Counted from the stretch's first letter, positions 43,401-50,828 are shown. The stretch: DNA of 64,000 nt from Actinobacteria bacterium OK074 (GCA_001298575.1 LJCV01000198.1:1-64000); one strand, 5' to 3'. Notes: a model not told the origin generated them from the letters alone. A program made the numbers and translations.

Positions 43401-45114
43401 GGTCGACCGCAACTCCCTGCTGCACATCACCGGCCGCCGTGATCTGGTCGGCGGGCAGGTCGTCCAGTCGTCCGGCAGCCCCTACCGCACCAGCTGGACA
43501 TGGCGGTCGTTCTCCCCGGACGACCCGGCCACGGTGGTCGCCGAAGGCGTGCGCAGGCAGAACCGGGGCTCCTTCTACTCGAAGACCTGGGACGACTCCT
43601 TCGTCGACCTCGACCGGCTCGGCAACCCGGTGCGCGAACGCACCGCCACCGACACCGGGACCTCCTGGATCGACGCGGTCAGGCAGCCCGACGGCGGCTG
43701 GACCTGGACGAAGACCGCGGCGGACGGCACCGTCCACTCCGACGGCGTCCGCGTCTACGACAGCCCGAGCCGCTGGAAGGATCTCGTCGACGGGCAGACC
43801 GTGCGGGTGCGCGACGGCGGCCGGGTGCGCGAGTACGACTACCAGCCGCTCACTCCGGAGCCGCCCGCCGCGGACGCCGGGCAGGGCACCCTGCGGGACC
43901 TGCTCGCGCGGGCCGCCCGGCACTTCGAGACGCCCGCGACGGTCCGGGTGAACCCCGAGGTGTGGAAGGAGTTCGACGTCGGCAAGGTGTTCCGCGAGCG
44001 GATCGCCGTGGACGGCACGCCGGGCCGGTTCCGCGAGATCGACCACCAGTGGGGCCAGTGGCGCGAGTACCAGAACGGGCAGCTGGTCGCCCAGCGCACC
44101 TTCACCGGCCGGGTGTGGGTCACGGACGCCTTCGGCCGCTGGAGCACCTCGGGCCCGGCGGTGGTCCCCGAGTTCCTGGCGGGCGCCCTGCCGCGGGTGC
44201 GCGGCGAGGTGGGGCTGGCGGGCGACCGCGGCTGGCGGCTGGCCGGCCGGGAGGCGGACTTCCGCGGCAAGGACATCGAGGCGCTCGGTCTGCTGCGCGA
44301 GGTCCAGGACCCGTGGCACGGGGTGCTCACCGGGGTCCGGGGCGGCGAGTCGGCGGAGATGCCCGTGTGGCTGCGCGAGACGCGGGCCGCGCTGACCTCG
44401 TTCAGCACCGGTTTCCTGACCGACTTCACCGCGAGCCTGGTCATCACGGCCGCCACCAACAACGGCGACCTCTCCCCGCTCGACGTGTACAAGGCGCTGC
44501 TCACCGGCACGGTCGGCGGCACCTTCAGCGGCGGCCTCAACGTCGTCTACAACCGCACCGCGGCGGGCTACTTCAAGAACAGCTTCGGCGCCCGGGACTG
44601 GGGCGGGCATCCGAAGCAGTCCATGGCCACCAACACCGACGACTGGGCCACCGACTGGGCCGCGCAGGAGAAGCCGTCCCGCTGGCGCGGCGCGACCTAC
44701 GCCAACACGGTGGGCCTGGCGACCGGCGCGCTCAGCGGTTTCGTCTCCAACGCCGTCAACGCGGCCGTGTTCGGCGTCAACGGCCGGAAGCTGGAGGGCA
44801 CGGACGCGCTGCTCGCGGGCGCCTGGGGGGCCGCGGGCTCGCTGTTCAGCGGGGTGACCACCGGGCTGGCGCGCAACGCGTGGCACCTGACCACGGGCGC
44901 CCGGGTCTTCCACCGCGGCGGCCTCGGCGACCTGGGCATGACCTGGGCCGAGTCCGCGCTGAGCCGGTACATCACCTTCGAGATCACCAAGGCGGACACC
45001 GGCAAGGTCCTGCCGTCCCCGAGCAACGCCTTCCCGGCCGCGACCACGACCGCTCCGGCCACCCCGGAGCCGGACGCCACGACCGAGGCGACCCAGGCAT
45101 TGGAGCTTCCTTGA
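37489..45114 (+). CDS. Giant 2541-residue WXG-like repeat protein of the type VII-like locus
   Basis: No single family recognised. Residues 1-150 form a WXG100-like helical hairpin with FQG (56-58, GGFQGKTADAL) in place of WXG. About 175-240 is hydrophobic (GMALAVIGAIIGG, AAFVVGAVVFM). Residues 469-548 carry 15-16-residue tandem repeats of type RFGGLDEFGTPTTLD. About 550-1650 is a long beta-rich region. About 1650-2220 has Trp-rich YD-like repeats (DGSWTWTRFDKGG, GGWTWTKTAADG). From about 2296 the C-terminus is Gly/Ala-rich and hydrophobic, ending in a Pro/Thr tail. The TTG start has GGGAGG five bases before it. The stop overlaps the next start (TTGA). It is likely an exported or surface protein. 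No nuclease or other toxin domain was recognised. Confidence 0.75.
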   Translation: MASPEDWSTVGLTGNPVGGDLDLLAQVLTELLEAREQASDVNTSLGPFLADFEGGFQGKTADALRTYIETEFQYYIGNVTDAFTSATDAIATYTFALSDAQDRAEAEANKVGSLQLTADDPETDAARRTIDSEVGTAGAAGKVLEAALKDATDILNRPVKRPKKTSFWKKLIDKIFKVLEYVGMALAVIGAIIGGQIALAAFVVGAVVFMKTVVDFAMGRTDVLGLALSALGVLFPSTKGLTSLRGLVNGIRGAVQAGAKGLLKAGGLLFDGFRALAPGRFGTTLGNLGRMLGNGLTRLSGAASRVPALVSSLVRGLPSLAKGLGERGWLALRTDFANITGRLGGDAVGRFATYTAVNLGRAFDLAVTAVVPLRYGEIRALGYTGAFRVGVLERGLGLGGRAARGGTTVGSLGRVGGLFDDSAKSLTEPGLTLRGSGLLTPDDLVEPLALPGAFRTATRGDSSLPRLSRFDTLDELGAPTTLDRFGGLDEFGTPTTTLNRFGGLDEFTTPGTLNRLGGTGEFGSLTTLDRFEGLDEFGAPLTRADRFGSPVPGPTAVQRLEELELSLGLQRTPSGLVRPADDLADLARFSIDGNFGGLKDRDLLSLANGEVDLAGVTPDGVTLRIGTTDTVDLKIGFTDRVTAEVVDTPTVATGPLTMPGVGTLRDVRMPAVNTRLDSIARKIGVDADDLNDAGDLLGLTPGRMELVGDTTGVTTRMPPLTLHEAITGGAVGKLATERLDGWARTQLARTRLDDLAGRLDKLGDVSGLEKAELQLDLSGAQVEFAQARADFRGLGMNPDLVRRDITVMTARLDTSAANLPTGELRLLDDLGQPTGQWITIEPGENLTWVLRADTGVVPDVKVAMTTDGFTLTSAEGLVTRIGPDGHPAPLTDLRTLTPVSDPHTLSPVTGPNRLGTDLRTLTPVTRPNRLGTIPEGTVTDIPLRGPGLDGLKLRISEAPAIDSLPATRDVELLDHAGLPATDRLVLEAGDTGENGGFTLTSPTDGTRWQLGTAGQLELRDVRLPGTDLSLRFDTVTAGPRLIGPDGLPAPLDRAVFEPVRDVSGNLTSLTVRAPGTEGALWRFDGAGRLTYQELPLNGGDLGGLGGLRVGTTLTRDAAGAPLARSLDLIGPSRLTGGFRLDPVEGTLAGRLPGGLTVTDTVTGGRFHFDAGGTLAFRDVPAADGGGLLRFPEGAPDAVPVRLDEPGSLTDLSPDGGGLEFDPETARAFDLTLDEASGFRIPAESPAVDLSGLQGALEFLEHGPDSGAFQALDLARVQQLADGGAGSLGRFGLGPDLLNGQLRQMTTQARMVLRQQATTALREYLDLPLPARLDDLRSVAEGGAGRTLGDFTVTPTPHGGPSGSRYVLTHTPSDTSLGFGANRELLHQELSLTGGPDTLAGLKLGIGGRTVDGTWTPESFAFTGPGAADAPFTVTHAAADLPTELRSGFTITATDAATSWHYGSQGVLGLHDVRLPGDRGVLRFDADAPGGLPHLLDSAERPLPGLRPELLDDGRIALLPTGNGAQPLERVVFDRAGTPLTETIAIRGRGGLPTGEYWQIDHVTGKAVRTDASGTALTGRFDTATVTGPGSGTFRLTGADPGKVTLFEREVLSDGTVLHTARDRFGRARWTEFDASGDTLRSGQRIGDADQRTFHDVPSATVRWTNQGADVRMYTKGIDGGLVRAEKATDGSWTWTRFDKGGAETLSGQRRWNFDRIGFEDTYADPATGAATVAQRRGSAWPFEGNHGSRMYQEYAVVPGDGVAGARVDPAAYTGVGPFGAQIESMEKLADGGSLRVARFADMRPPAFLWKGSAGRNPFDGFFRDLFAGDSLHRVSHWTETAADGTRVTGVRLNPTGANWTDIDQFGRVVRETRKLDNGHVVEVGRSLEDPAKWAPVPAYEPGAAYQLPWRDTKSGTTGTRFVGADRQWKDVFSEGGVDRIRLRGQGRDTREYLFDAPSAADLAAHADAGVWVDRNSLLHITGRRDLVGGQVVQSSGSPYRTSWTWRSFSPDDPATVVAEGVRRQNRGSFYSKTWDDSFVDLDRLGNPVRERTATDTGTSWIDAVRQPDGGWTWTKTAADGTVHSDGVRVYDSPSRWKDLVDGQTVRVRDGGRVREYDYQPLTPEPPAADAGQGTLRDLLARAARHFETPATVRVNPEVWKEFDVGKVFRERIAVDGTPGRFREIDHQWGQWREYQNGQLVAQRTFTGRVWVTDAFGRWSTSGPAVVPEFLAGALPRVRGEVGLAGDRGWRLAGREADFRGKDIEALGLLREVQDPWHGVLTGVRGGESAEMPVWLRETRAALTSFSTGFLTDFTASLVITAATNNGDLSPLDVYKALLTGTVGGTFSGGLNVVYNRTAAGYFKNSFGARDWGGHPKQSMATNTDDWATDWAAQEKPSRWRGATYANTVGLATGALSGFVSNAVNAAVFGVNGRKLEGTDALLAGAWGAAGSLFSGVTTGLARNAWHLTTGARVFHRGGLGDLGMTWAESALSRYITFEITKADTGKVLPSPSNAFPAATTTAPATPEPDATTEATQALELP
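38893..39132 (+). repeat. Tandem 45-48-bp repeats inside the giant gene
   Basis: About five copies encode variants of R-F-G-G-L-D-E-F-G-T-P-T-T-L-D. All copies stay in frame, with lengths of 15 or 16 codons. The unit ends where the longer beta-rich region begins. Such in-frame repeats can change copy number between strains. Confidence 0.65.
40162..40284 (+). repeat. Second in-frame duplication in the giant gene
   Basis: GACCTGCGCACCCTCACCCC occurs at 40162 and again at 40237. Each copy is followed by a CCCGAACCGCCTCGGCACC segment (ending 40236 and 40284). The product reads LRTLTPV...NRLGT twice. Confidence 0.55.
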
Positions 45115-47798
45115 CCACCCCCCGGACGACCACCCCCCGGACGACCGCCGCCCCGACCGTGCACCGGGTCGCCCCCAGGGGCCGCGGTGCGCACCGCACC
45201 ATCGCCGCCGCGGTGCGCGCCGCGGCCGACGGCGACGAGATCCGGATCGCCCCCGGCGAGTACGTCGAACTCCTCGTCCTGGACCGCGCGGTACGGCTGC
45301 TGCCGGACGACGGCCCCGAGCACGCCGTACGGGTGCTGGCGGCGGCCCCCGGCAGGCCCGTCCTGGAGGTCACCGCGTCCGGCGTCCGGGTGGACGGCCT
45401 GGCGCTGACCGGGCAGGATCCCGCGCTGCCCGCCGTGCTGGCGGTCGCGGGCGGCCTGGCGCTGACGGGCTGCGCGGTGTCGGGCGGCCGGGTGGAGGCG
45501 GCGGGCGAGGCGGCCCTGACGATGGCCGACTGCCGGGTCGTCCGGGCGGAGCTGGCCGCGGTGCACGCCAACACCAGCGGCGCGGTGCGGCTGACCCGGG
45601 TGCTGGTCGAGGACGTCGACGGCACCGGCGTGGTCGTCGGATCGGCGGCGGACACCCGGGCCGAGGAGCTGACGGTGCGCCGGGTCACCGGGTCCGGGAT
45701 CCGCGTCCGAGGCCGGGCCCGGGCCGAGCTGCGCGGCTGCCGGATCAGCGGGCCGGGCCGCAGCGGGCTGCTGGTGGAGGACGACGCGACCGTCGCCGCC
45801 GTCGACTGCCGGGTGGCGGAGACGGGCGCCGAGGGCGTCCGCGTCCTGGGCAGTTCACCGCGCGGGACCCAGGAAGACGGCGGAGTGGTCCTCACCGGCT
45901 GCGAGTTGCTGCGCACGGGCACGGACGGGGTGGCCGTGTCGGGCTCCGGCGACGTGCTGCTGGTCGACTGCCGGGTGCGGGACGGCGCCGGGCCCGGGGT
46001 GGGCGCCGAGGACGAGGGCCGGGCCGAGCTGGTGGACTGCCAGGTGGAGCGGACGCACGGCTCGGGCCTGGTGGCCCGGGGCAACGCGCGGCTGGCCGCG
46101 CGGGGCACCTCGGTGTCCGGGAGCCGGGCCAACGGCCTGTTGGCGGGCGGGCGTTCACGGGTGAGCGTGGCCGCGGGCGACGTGACGTCGAGCACGTTCA
46201 GCGCGGTGCACGCCTGCGACGACGCCCAGGTCACGCTCACCGCCTGCCGGATCGGGGCGACGCCCGAGCACGGCATCCGGGCCACCGACCGCGCCGAACT
46301 CACCGTCGAGGGCGGCCGGGTCGCCGACTGCGGCCTGGCCGGGGTGCGGATCGACACCGCGGCCCACGCGCGCGTGCGCAGCCTGTCGGTGGTGCGCGGG
46401 CAGTCGGGGATCACCGCCGAGTCGACCGGCACCGTCGTCCTGGAGGAGTGCGACGTCACCGACGCCGAACGTGCCGGGATCTCCTGCGGCACGGGCACCG
46501 CGCCGGTGCTGCGGGACTGCCGGGTCAGCGGCAGCGGCACCGCCGGGCTCGTCATCGGCGAGCGGGCCACGCCCAGCGTAGAGGGCTGCACGGTACGGGA
46601 CGCGAGCGGCTCCGGCGTGGTCGTCGGACCGGGCGCCGAACCGCGGATCACGGCCCTGACGGTGGCCAGGACCGGAAAGAACAGCGTGTTCGTCGGCGAG
46701 CGGGCGCGCGGCACCTTCGAGGAGTGCGTGTTCGCCGGGGCGGGCGGCGACGGCACCGCGTTCGCGGCCGTGCACGTGTCCGCCGGGGGCGCCCCCGTGC
46801 TGCGCGGCTGCGTGGTCCGCGACACCGCCGAGGACGTGGCCCTGGAGAAGGGCGCCCGCCCGGTGTTCGACGACTGCGTCTCCCGCGGGGTGAAGAACGC
46901 GGCCCTGCCGACGGGGCCGCAGTCCGCGCTGCCCGCCACCGCGGGCGGCGACACGGCCGCCGGGACGAGCGCCCGCGAGACCGAGGCGCCCGCCGAGGAC
47001 ACCCTGGAGGACCTCCTCGCCGAACTCGACGGCCTGGCCGGTCTCGCCAGGGTCAAGCACGACGTGTCGTCCCTGGTGAAGCTGATGCGGACGGTGCGCC
47101 GCCGCGAGGACATGGGCCTGGCCCCGCCGCCGCTCAGCCGCCACCTGGTCTTCGCCGGGAACCCGGGCACCGGCAAGACCACGGTGGCCCGCCTCTACGG
47201 CCGCATCCTCGCCGCCGTCGGACTGCTGGAGCGCGGCCACCTGGTCGAGGCCGACCGGTCCGCGCTGGTCGGCGAGTACGTCGGCCACACCGGCCCCAAG
47301 ACCCAGCGCGTCTTCGAACAGGCCCGCGGCGGCGTCCTGTTCATCGACGAGGCGTACGCGCTCAGCGCCTACGCCGGCACCAACGACTTCGGCCAGGAGG
47401 CCATCGCCACCCTGGTCAAGCTGATGGAGGACCACCGCGACGACGTCGTGGTGATCGTCGCCGGGTACCCGAAGGAGATGGAGGTGTTCGTCCGCTCCAA
47501 CCCGGGCCTGGCCTCCCGCTTCACCCGCACCCTGCTCTTCGAGGACTACGGCACCGCCGAACTCGTCGAGATCGTCGAGCACCAGGCGGCCCAACACCAG
47601 TACGAGCTGACCGGTCCCGGCCGCGAGGCGCTCGCCGCGCACTTCGCGGCGCTGGTGAAGGACCGCGGCTTCGGCAACGGCCGCGCCGCCCGGCAGCTGT
47701 TCCAGGCCATGACCGAGCGTCAGGCGTACCGCGTCGCCGAGCTGCCCGAGGCGACGGCGGCCGACCTGATGACGCTGCGACCGGAAGACCTCCCGTAA
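45111..47798 (+). CDS. Right-handed beta-helix fused to an EccA/CbxX-like AAA ATPase
   Basis: An 895-residue two-part protein. Residues about 20-610 are a long pectate-lyase/NosD-like beta-helix made of C-x-V/I-x-x-x-x-x-x-G-V/I turns (TAIL-like DCRV, GCRI, GCEL repeats). After an acidic linker comes a CbxX/CfqX AAA domain: Walker A GNPGTGKT at 683-690, Walker B LFIDEAYAL at 743-751, and the arginine segment GNGRAARQL near the end. EccA of ESX systems is the same AAA family, which unfolds or strips WXG substrates. Here the TPR part is replaced by a beta-helix. The TTG start overlaps the giant gene's stop (TTGA), with GGAG five bases upstream. Confidence 0.85.
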   Translation: MTTPRTTTPRTTAAPTVHRVAPRGRGAHRTIAAAVRAAADGDEIRIAPGEYVELLVLDRAVRLLPDDGPEHAVRVLAAAPGRPVLEVTASGVRVDGLALTGQDPALPAVLAVAGGLALTGCAVSGGRVEAAGEAALTMADCRVVRAELAAVHANTSGAVRLTRVLVEDVDGTGVVVGSAADTRAEELTVRRVTGSGIRVRGRARAELRGCRISGPGRSGLLVEDDATVAAVDCRVAETGAEGVRVLGSSPRGTQEDGGVVLTGCELLRTGTDGVAVSGSGDVLLVDCRVRDGAGPGVGAEDEGRAELVDCQVERTHGSGLVARGNARLAARGTSVSGSRANGLLAGGRSRVSVAAGDVTSSTFSAVHACDDAQVTLTACRIGATPEHGIRATDRAELTVEGGRVADCGLAGVRIDTAAHARVRSLSVVRGQSGITAESTGTVVLEECDVTDAERAGISCGTGTAPVLRDCRVSGSGTAGLVIGERATPSVEGCTVRDASGSGVVVGPGAEPRITALTVARTGKNSVFVGERARGTFEECVFAGAGGDGTAFAAVHVSAGGAPVLRGCVVRDTAEDVALEKGARPVFDDCVSRGVKNAALPTGPQSALPATAGGDTAAGTSARETEAPAEDTLEDLLAELDGLAGLARVKHDVSSLVKLMRTVRRREDMGLAPPPLSRHLVFAGNPGTGKTTVARLYGRILAAVGLLERGHLVEADRSALVGEYVGHTGPKTQRVFEQARGGVLFIDEAYALSAYAGTNDFGQEAIATLVKLMEDHRDDVVVIVAGYPKEMEVFVRSNPGLASRFTRTLLFEDYGTAELVEIVEHQAAQHQYELTGPGREALAAHFAALVKDRGFGNGRAARQLFQAMTERQAYRVAELPEATAADLMTLRPEDLP

Positions 47799-47836
47799 GT
47801 ACTCCCCCGACCCCGCACGACCGTGAGAAGGGCCTC

Positions 47837-48739
47837 ATGTCACACACCACCGACCCGGCGACGGACCCGAGAGCGGAGCACCAGGACGGCGAGTTCGCCG
47901 CCCTGTTCGCCCGCAAGGCGCGCACTCCGCTGCGCGGTTTCCTGCCCGGCCGCCGGGTCTGGGCGGCCTGCTGCGGCACCGCCGTCGGCGTCCTGGTGAT
48001 CGCCGGGACCGGCGCGGCCGTCTCCCGCATCGACTGGGGCGGCTCCCCGGACGCGCAGGAGGTGACCACCGCCAGCGCCCACGACACCGAGCCGTCCGGG
48101 GAACCCTCCGCGGCCGGTAACGGCAGTAAGGACAAGGCCGGCACCGGGACCGCCACCGGTACGACGAAGGAGGCGCCCCCGCGGGTCGTCTACCTCCCCG
48201 CGTCCGGCGGCGGAACGACGACCGACTCGGGATCCTCCTCCGAGAGCACCACCAAGACCGAGGCCAAGACCAAGAGCGGAACGACGGACACCTCGGACTC
48301 CTCGGACTCGTCGACCACGACCGAGAAGCGCACCACGACCACGACCCCCAAGTCGGCCGCCACCACCGACTTCCTGTGGTCCGACGGGAGCGTGGACTCC
48401 GACACGAACGCCTACTGGGACCAGAGCACGGTCACCGTCAAGTCGACGAAGCCGCTCACCGGGCTGAAGGTGGTCGTGGCCATCGGCCAGACCGGTGGTG
48501 TCGCCTCCTCCGGCACCTGGAGTTCGCTCGGCGACCAGGTCGCCGTCGGCACCAACTCCAGCAGCTCCCGCGTCGGTTACGTCTTCACCCTGAAGTCGGG
48601 CGTCACGCTCGCCGCGGGCACGTACGTCTTCAAGGTCCAGTACAACCACGACGAGGGCGACCGGGACGCCACGCACGACCAGTACAACTTCACCGCGACG
48701 ACGGCCGAGGGCAGCGAGTTCCGCACCGGCAGGTTCTGA
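47837..48739 (+). CDS. Single-pass membrane protein with Ser/Thr linker and beta-sandwich (CBM-like) domain
   Basis: A 300-residue protein. The cytosolic N-terminus has about 45 residues, and one membrane helix (AACCGTAVGVLVIAGTGAAV) follows. An extracellular linker of about 110 residues is almost entirely Ser, Thr, Lys, Gly and Asp (probably glycosylated wall-spanning stalk). The C-terminal domain of about 120 residues (LWSDGSVDSDTNAYWDQSTVTVKS...) looks by eye like a cellulose-binding beta-sandwich. GAGAAGG precedes the ATG. It is third in the giant-protein operon, 38 bp after the ATPase. It may display a carbohydrate-binding head outside the wall. Confidence 0.7.
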   Translation: MSHTTDPATDPRAEHQDGEFAALFARKARTPLRGFLPGRRVWAACCGTAVGVLVIAGTGAAVSRIDWGGSPDAQEVTTASAHDTEPSGEPSAAGNGSKDKAGTGTATGTTKEAPPRVVYLPASGGGTTTDSGSSSESTTKTEAKTKSGTTDTSDSSDSSTTTEKRTTTTTPKSAATTDFLWSDGSVDSDTNAYWDQSTVTVKSTKPLTGLKVVVAIGQTGGVASSGTWSSLGDQVAVGTNSSSSRVGYVFTLKSGVTLAAGTYVFKVQYNHDEGDRDATHDQYNFTATTAEGSEFRTGRF

Positions 48740-48787
48740 CGGCCGCGGGCGGGAAGGCCCACGGCACTCACCGGGGCGCGGGCAGGC

Positions 48788-49417
48788 TCACGGCGCCTCG
48801 CCGTACGCCTCCCCGCCCGGCTCGAACCCGGCCGTCCCCGCGGTGGCGTCGGCGAGCCAGGCCCGGAAGGCGGGCACGTCGGCGTCCGGGAGCCCGATCT
48901 CGATCGTGACCTGCTCGCCGTAGCGGACGTCGCGCACCTCGCGGCCGGTGGCGCGCAGGTCGTTCTGGACCTTGCCCGCGCGCTGGTGGTCGACGGTCAC
49001 GGTGGCCAGCCGGAAGCGGCGGCGGGTGACCGTGCCGAGCGTGTCGAGGGCTTCGCCGACGGCGCCGCCGTAGGCCCGGATGAGGCCGCCCGCGCCGAGT
49101 TTGACGCCGCCGTAGTAGCGGGTGACGACGGCGACGACGTACCGCATGTCGCGGCGCAGCAGCATCTGGAGCATGGGGACGCCCGCGGTGCCGCCCGGTT
49201 CGCCGTCGTCGCTCGCGCGCTGGACCGAGGCGTCGGCGCCGACGACGTACGCGAAGCAGTTGTGGGTGGCGTCGGTGTGCTCCCTGCGGACGGCCGCGAC
49301 GAAGTCCTGGGCCTCCCGCTCGGTGGCCGCCGGGGCCAGCGCGCACAGGAAACGGGAGCGGTTGACCTCGGTCTCGTGCACTCCCGGGCGGGCGACGGTG
49401 CGGTACTCGTCCTGCAT
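48788..49417 (-). CDS. YigZ/IMPACT family protein
   Basis: A 209-residue protein with the UPF0029 N-terminal domain: residues 1-130 with SRFLCALAPA, THNCFAYVVG, SDDGEPGGTAGVPML and VTRYYGGVKLGAGGLIRAYG, the family hallmark. A ferredoxin-like C-terminal domain follows. The eukaryotic IMPACT relative modulates GCN2. The bacterial role is unclear, possibly translation-linked. It converges with the beta-sandwich protein gene and is independent of the secretion locus. Confidence 0.92.
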   Translation of the reverse strand: MQDEYRTVARPGVHETEVNRSRFLCALAPAATEREAQDFVAAVRREHTDATHNCFAYVVGADASVQRASDDGEPGGTAGVPMLQMLLRRDMRYVVAVVTRYYGGVKLGAGGLIRAYGGAVGEALDTLGTVTRRRFRLATVTVDHQRAGKVQNDLRATGREVRDVRYGEQVTIEIGLPDADVPAFRAWLADATAGTAGFEPGGEAYGEAP

Positions 49418-49444
49418 CGGACCAGGGTATGCGGCCGGCCGGTC

Positions 49445-49987
49445 CTACTTCTTCCGGCCCCGGGGCACGGTCACGTCGGTCAGCAGGGCGGCGCCCGGGG
49501 CGAGGTCGTGCCAGGAGGCGCCGTACCAGGCCAGGACGGCGATGGCCGAGGTCGGGAACTTGAGCCGGACCCGGTCCAGCGTGTCGCCGACCCCGTCCCC
49601 GGCGGTGTCCAGCACCAGGTCCTCCAGGCCGGGGTTGTGGCCCACCAGCAGCAGCGTCCCGACCCGGTCGGGCACCTCGCGGACGGCCGCGAGCAGCTCC
49701 GGCACGTCGGCCCCGTACAGCCGCTCGTCCAGTCGTACGGGCGGCGGGGTGCCCCACTGCCCGGCGGCCAGCTCCCAGGTCTGGCGGGCGCGGACGGCGG
49801 TGGAGCACAGGGCGAGGTCGGGCAGCAGATCGGCGGCGGCGAGGGCCCCGCCGGCGACGGGGGCGTCCCGGCGACCGCGCGGCGCCAGCGGCCGCTCGTG
49901 GTCGGGGACGCCGTCGGGCCAGGCGGACTTGGCGTGCCGCAGCACCACCAGGCGGCGCAGGGGTCCCGACCCGGCGCGCGCGGTCAC
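49445..49987 (-). CDS. SixA-like histidine phosphatase
   Basis: A 180-residue member of the histidine phosphatase superfamily. The RHG motif is LVVLRHAKSAWPDG (phospho-accepting His in RHA, near residue 16), and the second catalytic His is in LLLVGHNPGLEDLVL near 111. The size and the RHAKS spelling match SixA-type proteins. The GTG start overlaps the stop of the CysS-like gene (GTGA), so the two are coupled. The substrate is unknown. Confidence 0.88.
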   Translation of the reverse strand: MTARAGSGPLRRLVVLRHAKSAWPDGVPDHERPLAPRGRRDAPVAGGALAAADLLPDLALCSTAVRARQTWELAAGQWGTPPPVRLDERLYGADVPELLAAVREVPDRVGTLLLVGHNPGLEDLVLDTAGDGVGDTLDRVRLKFPTSAIAVLAWYGASWHDLAPGAALLTDVTVPRGRKK

Positions 49988-50670
49988 GCCCACGCCCCGA
50001 TCTCCCGGGTGAGTTCGAGCCCGAGCAGCCGGTCGGCGTAGGCGTACGACTCGAAGCGTGCCCCGTCCGGCACGTCCTCGGCGCGCTCCAGCCGCGCCAG
50101 CACCGCCAGCACGGCGGGCATGTCCAGGTCGTTCTCCCACCCGGCCCGCACCTCCTGTTTGACGGCGTCGGGGACCGGCTTGGAGGGGCTGTTGGCCCAG
50201 AGCGCGACGGAGCGGCGCCAGCGGGCGAGGGTCTCCGCGGCGGCGGTCAGGTCGGCCGGGGCGAGGTCGGCGGGGCGGGTGCGGGGGGTGCGGAGGAGGG
50301 CGAGGCGGAGGGCGGAGGGGTCGTCGGGCCCGCCCTGCTCTCCGGTGACCGGGGCGACGGCGATGCGGGGGCCGTCGGGGGCGGTGGCGTCCGCGGTGGC
50401 GAGGACGTGCAGCGCCCGGCCGCCGGAGGTGACGTCGGGTTCCGCGGGCCGGATGCCGAGCGCGTCGGCGCGGGCGCGCAGTTCGGGGGCGGGGCGGCCG
50501 AGGGTGAGGGCGGGGGAACCGCCGAGTTCCAGGGCGCGCGCGAGGATGTCGGCGGTCAGCAGGACCCGCAGGGCACCGGTACCGGACCCCGCCACGTGCA
50601 CGTGCACACGCGTCAGCCCCGGGCGGATGTCGATGGGCTCGCCGCTTCGGGCGTCGGTGATACGCAGCAC
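49984..50670 (-). CDS. CysS/MshC-like protein lacking catalytic motifs
   Basis: A 228-residue protein, LRITDARSGEPIDIRPG at the start. The C-terminal half (RWRRSVALWANSPSKPVPDAVKQEVRAGWENDLDMPAVLAVLARLE) resembles the DALR/anticodon-side helices of cysteinyl-tRNA synthetase and MshC, where VRxALxxDLDTPxAL is usual. HIGH-like and KMSKS motifs are not visible, so it is unlikely to aminoacylate. Start GTG 50670 is preferred: a TACGCT -10 box lies six bases upstream, suggesting a leaderless message. A longer frame to 50817 lacks support. It is the first gene before SixA. Confidence 0.65.
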   Translation of the reverse strand: MLRITDARSGEPIDIRPGLTRVHVHVAGSGTGALRVLLTADILARALELGGSPALTLGRPAPELRARADALGIRPAEPDVTSGGRALHVLATADATAPDGPRIAVAPVTGEQGGPDDPSALRLALLRTPRTRPADLAPADLTAAAETLARWRRSVALWANSPSKPVPDAVKQEVRAGWENDLDMPAVLAVLARLERAEDVPDGARFESYAYADRLLGLELTREIGAWA

Positions 50671-50828
50671 TAGGTGAGCGTAGGCGGACGGCGGGCGCGA
50701 TGCAGGCCGGAGGGACCGCTTCCGGACAGCTTTCGGGGGTTTTCCGGGGGTTTCCAGGAGGGGAATCGCCGCACGGCACCCGGTGTTGACCGGACAGACA
50801 GACAAACCCTCGGCCAAGGAGACCGCCC

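Noticed and set aside
37489..45114. Calling the giant protein an Rhs/polymorphic toxin
   Set aside because: True Rhs YD cores and a terminal toxin domain are not recognisable, and the downstream overlapping gene is an ATPase rather than an immunity protein.
45855..46158. Small open frames inside the beta-helix gene
   Set aside because: They overlap a strongly supported coding frame and have no ribosome site or family match.
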